Below are positions 55,538 through 64,000 of a stretch of DNA of 64,000 nt, piece by piece. This stretch comes from Saksenaea vasiformis B4078 (taxonomy: Eukaryota; Mucoromycota; Mucoromycetes; Mucorales; Saksenaeaceae): positions 62,001 to 126,000 of the forward strand of contig JNDT01002300.1 of the NCBI GenBank assembly GCA_000697055.1, written 5' to 3'. The notes below the pieces were generated by a model, which was not told where the DNA came from, did no database searches, and saw only the letters and a list, made by a program, of their open reading frames with translations. The position numbers and the translations under genes are program-made. Each line of letters starts with the position of its first letter. The stretch's first letter is position 1.

Positions 55538-57238
55538 GATCTGCCAAAATAAGCTTTCTTCTATTTTTCCCACCAACGGGTAACAAACGCTGGCTTTTAT
55601 AGACAGGGAATAGACAGCCGACGGCAGTAATCAACCCAGCACCCGTGTTCATACCAAATGATTTCGGAGACTGACAGCAAACGTAACACTGACCGAAACA
55701 AACGGAAGCACTAAGCAATACAACACTTCATGTGCTAACCGTGCCGCTTATCGGTGGTCGATCAGGTGAACAAAAGCGTTGCACATAGATCCTTAACTGG
55801 ATGGCGTCACTGAATTATCTTGATAAAAGCATTGGAGGTCATTCTCCTTATGATGAGCCCCCCCATCTACGATTATCTCCGTACCGCTCACAATCGCATT
55901 ATTAGATAAGAGACGAACAAGCAAAAAGAAGAAGTCGAATTCTTAATGAATAATGTAGCGTAACCTTCCTTACGTTCATATACAGATTTCAATTATACCA
56001 AGTACGTGGCGTTGATAAATTTAACTTCTATTGTTACGTATCTAGAAATTACATGAGATAAGTCACAGGATGAACGTCTTGAGATGATGGACCCGGTATA
56101 AGGAAAGAAAAGCATATATTGTAACACAGATCGTGTACAGTAGATATTAACTAGAAAGGCAATCAGCTACCCAATGATACAATGTCAATTGGAAACATTG
56201 GATTACCAGAGTCATGCTTTCCAAACTTTTCCTTATTGTTACAGCACGAAAATGATAAAACGTCCGCGTATTAAGCCCTTTCGGCTGATTCTAAGGAGGC
56301 TTATCCCAGAAGCAAGAGCCACATATTCACTATTTAGCGCATGACTGTCAGATGAAGTATCGACGACAACCATGCTTTTGGCACGTAACCAAATTGCGTC
56401 GACTACGCATGGCTATGCAATTCAATTCAGTGTTAATGAAAGGGCGGCTTAATTTTTTTTTTTTTGTCATTCTAATGTCACCAAGCCAATTCTGTACAAT
56501 AGTATCCGTCAGGACATGTTGCTATCGTGAGTTTAGAACAAAACGAATTTTATTTTTATGTTCCATACGAATCACTGAAACAAGAAGTTACTGTTATCAT
56601 AAACATCGCGACGGCTTACATTTATGATGATAGATGTGCATGTAATGAGTTTAAAACAAGTAGGTTAAGCGTCAGATCAATTGAACGATTTGCATGTGAA
56701 AGAAACTATGGGATACAGATGAAAACAGATTGGTGACATTGTAAAAAAAGTGAGAAATGACTGGGTGGTCACCAAGCCTGCACTCACAATTGAAGAGTAG
56801 GTATTAAAAATTTCAGGAAAAATATCTCCTTATCGTCATAAAACCATGACTAGCACGAATCCACTTGATATGAATGTGCCATCTCTCATCGATCTGCATA
56901 ATGGTAGAATGCCAGACGTAATTGCTCATCAGATATGCACAAAGGCCGCCAAGCTGCGCCCCATTTGTCAAGAAGGGTGCTGCAAGCCACACGATCAAGA
57001 AGTACTTAGGTAATATAGATGGGTTTGCATGAGCTAGGGCGCCCTAATTGTCATGAACTGATCCAATTAGGGAAAAATCCGATGATCAGGGCTATCTGGA
57101 GCATAACCCGACGGTCAAGTCACTAACGGTTGTATTTGGAAATTGCTATTATTATTGATAGTACGAATAATGTTTACGCTTTTTCTGAATGACAACGTGT
57201 CTTTTTCTTTTTTCTTAAAAAAATAAGTAGTCTTGTGG
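55538..57238. other. Intergenic region, no supported gene
   Basis: 1.7 kb with only short frames (for example 56352-56627 and 56527-56736) lacking domains. Contains the promoter of the hydrolase at its left end. Confidence 0.5.
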
Positions 57239-58398
57239 TTACTGTTTATGATAGCTATCATGCGAATGTGGAGGTTCTGTGGTGAAACTTGCACCTTTCT
57301 GGATTCCTGGAGATGGGGATGTCATTGGATAGGATTGGATTCCACTGGCGTCAGCCATTATGTGGGCAGTATCTTCGCGTCTAGGGGATGTGTTTTGATA
57401 GGCAGGTCCATTGTATTCGTAGCCGGTGTAGGGTGCCACATTTGCTGCGGAGTGGTAACCTGTATAGCCAGCCTGCTGCTGTGGTGGATACGCAGGATCG
57501 TAATAACCTTCGTAACTGGGATAATTATAATATTTGTAATTATTATAATCAGTAGTTGATGACGGTGGTGCTGTTGGGAGAGGAGGAGGAGAGGGGTTGA
57601 ATGAAGTTGGTGTTCCTGGTTCGAATACTTCAGTTTTGTGTGTAGGAGGGGCAGGTGTGACGGCCATAGGGACATCTGCCTTGAAATCGTAGGCATCGTA
57701 ATCGTCGTCATAGATATCGGAACTGGACTGAGCAAAGGAATAGATTGCAAGGACAAGCCAAAATAGAGCGCACACCAATAGACCAAGCCATGTACCATTT
57801 GTCAACCCTAAATCCATTATGAGCCCCGGCGTATGAGGATATAATTCATCATCTTACAGCAACGTAAAAAGACATTGTCATCATTGGTGTATGTCTTGCA
57901 GTAATTAGCAAATCCCAACGGTACTCGATCAGATATTACACCGTCTGTCCAGGGGATAGTACCCTGCTTGAGAGTATTATAGATAATGACGGCAATCAAA
58001 ACCAATAAATTCAGAATTGAGAGGGCTCTGTCGCCACGCACAGATCGGACACTAGACAAACCAGTAAACACTAATGCGAGCGAACATAGTGAAGATAATC
58101 CGGCTCCAACGTAATAAAGCGTATACTACAACGGTAACTCTTAGACATGGTCTGCGTTTTGGATTTGAAAATACGTACAGGGATATATCTGGGCCACCAG
58201 AATCCCACTCGCGAATTTGAGGCCGCGTATTTGCCAAGAAGGATGATCTGAGCTAAATAAATAGTCAATAAACTAAACAGAAGCGCGTGCTAAAAGGTAG
58301 AGAGGTGAGGCATTACCTATATGGCAACCGAGAGTACCCAGGCTAACAATGACCAAGATGACTCGGAATACATTCAACCAAACTGCTCGTTGCCGCAT
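57239..58398 (-). CDS. Four-transmembrane protein with a Pro/Tyr-rich tail
   Basis: Exon 1 (ATG at 58398) encodes the first membrane helix (WLNVFRVILVIVSLGTLGCH). After two introns, AQIILLGKYAASNSRVGFWW leads to helix 2 (YTLYYVGAGLSSLCSLALVF), helix 3 (ALSILNLLVLIAVIIYNTL) and, after a further intron near 57830-57875, helix 4 (WLGLLVCALFWLVLAIYSF). A hydrophilic tail of about 160 residues follows, with an acidic Tyr patch (YDDDYDAYDF) and repeated PP, YNYP and GYYDP motifs. The layout resembles MARVEL-type tetraspan proteins, but I cannot assign the family. The tail could bind SH3 or WW domains. The in-frame TTG upstream (58524) is not the start. Confidence 0.7.
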
Positions 58399-60957
58399 TG
58401 CGCTCACCCGATTAAATAATGAGAAGGGAAAAAAGAGGTAGAGTTGGAAAGAAGGAGACACCGAAAAAGTGGTAACAGTTTTTTTTCTTTTTTTAAAAAA
58501 ACAAGTACAAAGATTCTGATCCAACTAAATTAGGCCACTTGTGCAATCAAGCTGCATGCTACTGACAGTATTCCGTGCGTTAGATGTTGTCAATTGTATG
58601 ATACTGTCATCTTTAACAGTGTATCCTTAACTTTTAGGAATAACAAACAGTCGATCTAACCATGGCGACGATTCTCCGCTGCGACTAACGTTGATCTTAC
58701 TTGACCAATGGTGGAGGTCCTTCTCCATGGTTACACAAACAAATTTAATTGCTATCCGAAAGAACACTGATCATCAGTTTCAGTGTAAATTAGACAGCAT
58801 CATATATTCACCCTATTAAAGAAAAAGGGAGAGACAGAGAAAAAGAATATGATGCGTCTATATGAAGCAACCAGATGTATCGAACGGAAGTAGGATGGCG
58901 CTATCTTTAAGGAGTCTGTCTTAGAACTTTATCAGCTCTGTTCAAATCAAAATCGCATTGTACAACGGCTCCCCTAGCATGCATGTTCCTCTATGTGTTC
59001 AAATCTAAACGTAAACGGACGTACTTTATCACAGACCTCAGTGACTCCTTGGTTGTCCTTTCTTCTTTCTTGCATGTGTGGCAGAAAAAACAATAAGATA
59101 GCGCTTGTTTAATATTTGACGATGTGCAAGCCAAATGAAGCTGGTTGTCCTAAAAATTGCTTCCTTGACTTTTCTATTTTGGCGATTGGCTGCTGTTGTT
59201 GGACCATGTATGCGCGGTTATGGGTAGAAGGTGACACAAACAGGGCGAATGGGCTCTGCGAACCCTTATCGTGGTTATTTACCATATGTATATGGATCCG
59301 AGCCGTGATGCTTTGCCCAATATTACTGGCAGAAGAACAGATGATGAATACTAGGTGGTATGTAGATATGTTGATATGCAATGAGTAATGCTGAACGTTC
59401 AGGCGCTTGTATTCGTTGATACTAGACCGGTTGCACACAGTTTTCTTGTTATAGTGAGCGTCTAAAATGTCATGAGCTAAAATGTAGTACGTTGGCCAAG
59501 TTCGTTACCAGTATTTAGTTTTTTTTTCCTACATGCTGTTTACTGGATATAGAATGACAAGATACTGACTTGACATTTACCAAAGAACAGCCGGCTCAAG
59601 TTGAACAATGTTGTGTGCGTTGTTCTTGGCGTCGAGCCAAAAATCGATAGAAGAGAATCTGTTAAAAGCGCACTATGTACTTAGCGAGAGATTTACAATA
59701 CACTTTACTGATCAACCGGCGGATCTCCCGCGCTGTCTTCCTCGAGACTATAACGACATAGAGGACATTTTATGTTTGATAATAGAAATATTAATTTTTG
59801 GTCGATGTTTATCAAGAAACAATGAAAAGCGAGTGCATGAAAAGAATATTGCATGTAATGGTGCTATTGTGGGTTGAAAAGCCCGTCTGTATCAACTCTG
59901 AGTACATGTATGTAAGAGAAGCTATTTACAGTTAGTGAGCAGGCGTCGCCGTTTATGCACGATAAGTGGCTCAGCCTTTACGTGGTCTGTTGTTCGCTCA
60001 AAGTCGCCATGCCGACAGGTGGCTACCGGGGTTTCTAGGTCTCCCAACCCCGGCGAATGCGCAGTAGGCCGGATGTTACTCAGCTGACGAGTCCAGCGAA
60101 TTGAAGATGTTCAATAGTACCATGAACACGTGTATACATTTTTTAAAGCTGGATTTTTTGGACACTCATAATTTACATGAATGCACTCAGATGCTGAGCA
60201 CGATATAACACTACAGTTCATTCATACTGCTGTCTATCCGTATGTGTTGTGACCATTCATCCTTGAAACCAAGCGCTTTACAGACATGACTGCGCTACAA
60301 ATTGGTAGGTGGCCAAGATATGTGGTAACGTCGGCGAAGTGTCGGTTAATTAGTTGTCGAAAATCGGGCGACGGAGAACGTGAGACCACAGTTAGAATTA
60401 ATTTATTCTATGAGAAGTGCATTCTAAAAACACTATACCACTGACCGAACTGACGGAGCAATGCTGAGTACACATTTGAACATTAATGTGTGACAAAGAG
60501 GTCTGGCACGGCCATTATACCATAATGGCCGTTAACCACAATGGTACGCAAAGGATAACCACGAAGGCAGAGCTATGGAAACGACATTTATTCGTTCTTA
60601 CTTGTTTAAATGTATAGACTTTTGCCTTTTTTAAGGTTTCCACCATGAATTCTAATCCCTTGAGGAGACATTATTGCCGTCAAGGCGCTTAATCATGTAG
60701 GTCATAAATGGTTGTTCAACTGAACAGTTTTAGACGCATAGAGTCTCGTTGTAACTGCTTCTTGCATTGGGGAGCTTAACATGATAGATGTATTCAAAAA
60801 TGACTTGCATCATCGTGCGTGAAATCAATATGTATCAATGCATCACTAACTAGTAACCTGTATATTTAAACCTGCTATGCAAGTGCGAACCAGCCATTCG
60901 TTGCTAGCATTCTATGAAAGCGCGTATGAAAAGAGATCGTCATTCAATAGAACAGTC
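58399..60957. other. Gene-free stretch with one LTR-like repeat
   Basis: 2.5 kb without a recognisable gene. Frames at 59116-59388 and 59608-59877 have no domain. It contains the short LTR-like element at 60340-60508. Confidence 0.45.
60340..60508 (-). mobile_element. Short solo LTR-like element, second copy
   Basis: 169 bp related to 49450-49632: TGTCGGTTAAT at one end, GACAAAGAGGTCTGGCA at the other, with shared internal words (acgtgagac, atgctgagta, cattaatgtgtgacaaa). Diverged. Confidence 0.5.
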
Positions 60958-61590
60958 TCAGTAAGTCGATTTTACTGTTAATCCTTCCGGTAAGAGCAAA
61001 TTCAAGTCCGACGGCATATCAGGCTTGGCAGGATTCATGCAGCTTTGTTCAACGAAAGGATTTGCCTTCGGACAGCCAAAGTCGTCCATCATCAGCCTTC
61101 TTTTGACCGCGTGACTACAGTGACCTATGGTGCACTGTTTTGAAGTCAGCTAATAGTATAAAAAGCTTGAAAAACTTACCCTTAACCGGTGACTCATGGT
61201 ATTAAAAATGGTATCCAGTATAGAATTGACTGGGATGACTTTTCTGATAGGTGAATGACTTGTGAAGTATGAATGATTAATAACGAACCTAATAAAATGA
61301 TTAGAAAATTAGTGAGACTATAGGGATTCGCTTACCTTAAGTATCAAACCGTATTATCTACGGCGATACGTGCACTTTTGTGCACATGGACTGCAGGAAG
61401 GCAGGCAACAAGCCAGTATATGGCTTTTCCAGAATCCAAGCCGATTTCAGCCAATCAAAATCAGTAACGATTTTGTCAATTGGGTGTAGCTTTCTGAAGC
61501 CTTTCATTGCCATCCTGCAGTCCGGATCCATATCTAAAAAATACGATGAAATAGCTGGCTGTACGGTCATAAATAAGAAGGTACTTATCA
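60958..61590 (-). CDS. Unknown multi-exon gene, 5' end not resolved
   Basis: Three open exons with good splice sites read in order: about 61370-61585 (MDPDCRMAMKGFRKLHPIDK, IVTDFDWLKSAWILEKPYTG, LLPAFLQSMCTK), about 61188-61294 (FVINHSYFTSHSPIRKVIPV, NSILDTIFNTMSHRLR) and 60958-61125 (CTIGHCSHAVKRRLMMDDFG, CPKANPFVEQ, DLNLLLPEGLTVKSTY-stop). Amino-acid use looks like a real protein; the Cys/His spacing in the last exon might bind zinc. I do not recognise the family. A transposase-like zinc-finger protein is possible, given the surrounding repeats. Upstream exons probably exist before 61590 (for example in 61860-62030) but could not be joined. Confidence 0.4.
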
Positions 61591-62111
61591 GAAAATGTTC
61601 GCAACATATGTAGCTGCAAAGAAAAGAGAAGTGAAAGCCATGTCTTGATTCGCCTTTGTATGATCTTTTCATAGCTCTGTTTGTGCACAAGAGTTATATG
61701 ACTATGAAAGATGTTATCAGAAGATTCTGTATGGGATAAATGCTTATCTTTGTAAAACCGGATGTTTACGGCAACAGTAAAGCATTCACTTTTCGCTATA
61801 CTTGTGCATCTGCGGATGATATACAATACTTTAGTTGTACGGTTCTTACAAAGATGACGCTTACCCTGGAGAAACGTTTGGGGAGAATAAAGAAGGAAAG
61901 AAAGTTTTCAATCATTTTGTTATCCCCAAAAAAATTGTTGGGACTGGTACCATACAGCAGTAACATAATACGGTAAGAGTATTTGCCAAAGAATTCCATC
62001 GTCACTGATCGACCAAATGGTGTATACATTTAATTCGTCGCGTGTATGCTAGGAAACTCATTCGGAGTACAAAGCGATGATGCATCCTACAGCTTAGCTA
62101 TGTCCGCTAAT

Positions 62112-62206
62112 TGGCTGTCCAAAATAGCACGTGAATTGGCTGTCCAAGAGGACTATGAATGGCTGTCCAAGAGGACTATGAATGGCTGTCCGATGGCTGT
62201 CCTAAG
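62112..62206. repeat. Short tandem repeat of about 23 bp
   Basis: GGCTGTCCAAGAGGACTATG plus AAT occurs twice in tandem, with diverged partial units before (TTGGCTGTCCAAAATAGCAC) and after (ATGGCTGTCCTAAG). Confidence 0.8.
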
Positions 62207-62433
62207 GCAAGCCTTCAACGAAATTTTATAATTTAGCAGAGTTATCCCGTTTAGAATGACATTGGTATAGTTTGTTGACAGAGTCAAAGTTAAAAGACTT
62301 CATTGTAACTCTTTGCTTTGTTTTGTTTTGCGATCGTTATGCCGATATGCTGAGGCAGCGTGACAAAAAAGGTATCTCACTGCTTGCATAACGCAAACTT
62401 TCAAGTGGCTTTTCTCAATCTCTCTTTCACACA

Positions 62434-63088
62434 ATGACTCTAAAATACGGCTACGAAATGGGTAAATTCAAAAGCTTCTTATGATTCTTGCCATGCATTG
62501 TGATCAATGTTTATACCATCCGTAACATGTCCATTAGAAGAGACATCTGGTGGCCAGCAGTGCCATGTCATCGTACCACCACTTTTGTCAAACAAAATAA
62601 CGCTAACTAGTGCTGGAAATACCAGTCGGTGGATGTTCTATGGAACACGAAAGGAAATAATTGAGTGGATCCGTGAGCACAACTACATAACACTGGAGAA
62701 TGCTGTATTCCTAGGTGGAAGACCTGCTTCTTTCCATACACAAACAGAACTTGTAATTGATCTTCAACAAATCCCTGACGAAGAGCAATCGTACTATGAC
62801 TACTTTCGTTCCTTTTTCGTTACCGATCATGATACCGAACGAGTCAAGGTGGAGATCCGGCCGCGGGTCGATAGTAAGGACCATATGATTTCGACGGCTT
62901 GCCGCATTATTATCGCCAGTGGCGTCACACTGGGTGAAATTGTGGATGAACTGGAAAGACAGTGGAATAAGCCAGCTCCCAGCTACTATCAGCAAACAGT
63001 GCATGTGTTTAACGAAGAGCCTGGTCCGGTGCATATTGTAAGTGCGGATGCTCCATCGTCCATTCATGTTGGAGACCGCCAGTCGTAA
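62434..63088 (+). CDS. Hypothetical protein of about 192 residues
   Basis: A short first exon (62434-62461, MTLKYGYEM plus one base) joins across a 76-bp intron (GTAAAT...CCATTAG, 62462-62537) to EETSGGQQCHVIVPPLL. The long second exon contains RKEIIEWIREHNYITLENAV, LVIDLQQIPDEEQSYYDYFR, RPRVDSKDHMI and a helix GVTLGEIVDELERQWN, ending VHVGDRQS-like at 63088. No domain is recognised and there is no signal peptide or membrane helix. The first exon removes the need to start at the ATG at 62507, which would give an odd N-terminus from intron sequence. Codon use looks genuine. Confidence 0.55.
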
Positions 63089-63608
63089 ACAACTTGCGCA
63101 AAAGGAAATCACACGGGATTATTCAATAGGCTTGCACGAAATAATAATAAAAAAACATGGGCCATGTTCATCGTTGTTCCATTTTGTTAAGATCCTGAGG
63201 AGTCTATGCAAGCTTATTGGTCTTTTTTTTCCAGAATCAGCTTCTCAGTTTCTTTATGTCTTTCCGGGAAACAGCATTGTGGCTAAGTTCTTACTGGACA
63301 TGCTATTTCATCGAAGGATGCAAGATCTCTCTGACCATTCTGCACGATATGCGTCTGCAGTGGAAAGGGAAATGGCGATATATTGATCCTGTCCTTCCTC
63401 ATCCTATAAAGTCCTGAAAGGCCTAAAAGATTCAAATCGCAAGCGAAATCAATAAACCTCAGGACAGATACTTGATAATGCCATGGACGACCACGTCTAC
63501 TGTATGTACTGAGGTCGTCTCTTCCTCAATCGGCACGATATTTTAGGAGTTTCCGCGACTTTTCCACAGCAAGTAAGAACCCTAATTGTTGACTCAACGG
63601 CAACTGCT
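63089..63608. other. Gap without a supported gene
   Basis: Short overlapping frames only; 3' regions of the two convergent genes. Confidence 0.4.
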
Positions 63609-64000
63609 TTACTTTCGCTCTTGCTTGTTGCCTATCAGCCAGTTCGCCATCGTGTATTCTCTTTCCACCATTGTTTCACTGTCCTCATCGCTAATAACTA
63701 CATTCACCGTCTCTTTCAACCAAGCACTGTTCCTCGCGTTTCTTCCGTAAATTTCGCTTCGCTTCACAACAAATTGGACACCCTGACGTTCTGAGGACGC
63801 CGGCATGAAAATATGGCAAAAAACGTTTCTTTGCTCGAAGGACTAACTGCACCAGTCTGTGTAAAGAACGACGAGTTGCACACCATCCGTTTGAAACATG
63901 GATTTGACAGTGAACCTTGGTAACCTTCTGCCAGGTATACGTTTACGTAATCTCCTTTGAAATTTCTATTGGTCTTCTTCACGATATTCTTCTTCTTGGG
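63609..64000 (-). CDS. Possible gene fragment running off the right edge
   Basis: Two coding-like pieces on the minus strand lie in different frames. The right one reads KKTNRNFKGDYVNVYLAEGY, with an alternative continuation RFTVKSMFQTDGVQLVVLYT; the left one is QGVQFVVKRSEIYGRNARNS to WLIGNKQERK-stop at 63609. An intron or a frameshift must separate them. The phrase with TDGVQLV faintly recalls the strand before RuvC-I in Fanzor proteins (compare YTVRTDGFGIDF in the remnant at 38.3 kb), but this is weak. Confidence 0.3.

Overview
The window looks like nuclear DNA of a filamentous fungus, most likely an early-diverging mould of the Mucoromycota. The evidence is many short introns (about 45-100 bp, mostly GTAAG/GTA...YAG), mitochondrial presequences on the expected proteins, a Sel1-repeat protein, a conventional kinesin of fungal type and Fanzor-type transposon remnants. 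No species can be named. All gene models were spliced by eye from six reading frames, so exon edges are inferences unless stated.

Layout. From 1 to 33.7 kb the window is ordinary housekeeping DNA: a LIM-RhoGAP (Lrg1 type, runs off the left edge), the PCNA unloader subunit Elg1/ATAD5, a Sel1-repeat protein, a PP2C phosphatase (Ptc2 type), a mitochondrial ABC half-transporter (Mdl1 type), Mediator subunit Med22, dynactin p150/Glued, the arginine-pathway carbamoyl-phosphate synthase small subunit (Cpa1) with its regulatory upstream ORF, and kinesin-1 heavy chain. Dynactin p150 and kinesin-1 both serve microtubule transport and lie 4.5 kb apart with CPA1 between them. A secreted family-14 polysaccharide lyase follows at 34.7-35.7 kb.

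From about 36 to 51.6 kb the window is an accessory, transposon-rich block: a decayed Fanzor (eukaryotic TnpB-like, RNA-guided nuclease family) gene, a tRNA-His gene with LTR-like repeats on one side and a very AT-rich decayed retroelement on the other, several solo-LTR-like repeats and minisatellites, a DUF6729-like fragment, a second Fanzor C-terminal fragment and a frameshifted Tc1/mariner transposase. From 51.9 kb genes return: a Bud22/SRFBP1-like nucleolar protein, a DUF2235 alpha/beta hydrolase, a four-helix membrane protein and three weakly supported genes of unknown function up to the right edge.

The two best observations are: (1) a 25-codon upstream ORF of CPA1 whose product matches the arginine attenuator peptide and whose coding region is interrupted by an intron; and (2) the Fanzor remnant, in which one extra T in a T7 run separates the RuvC-II region from the zinc ribbon. 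A third is a C-to-T-rich decay pattern between repeat copies in the 40-47 kb block, which looks like cytosine-deamination damage.
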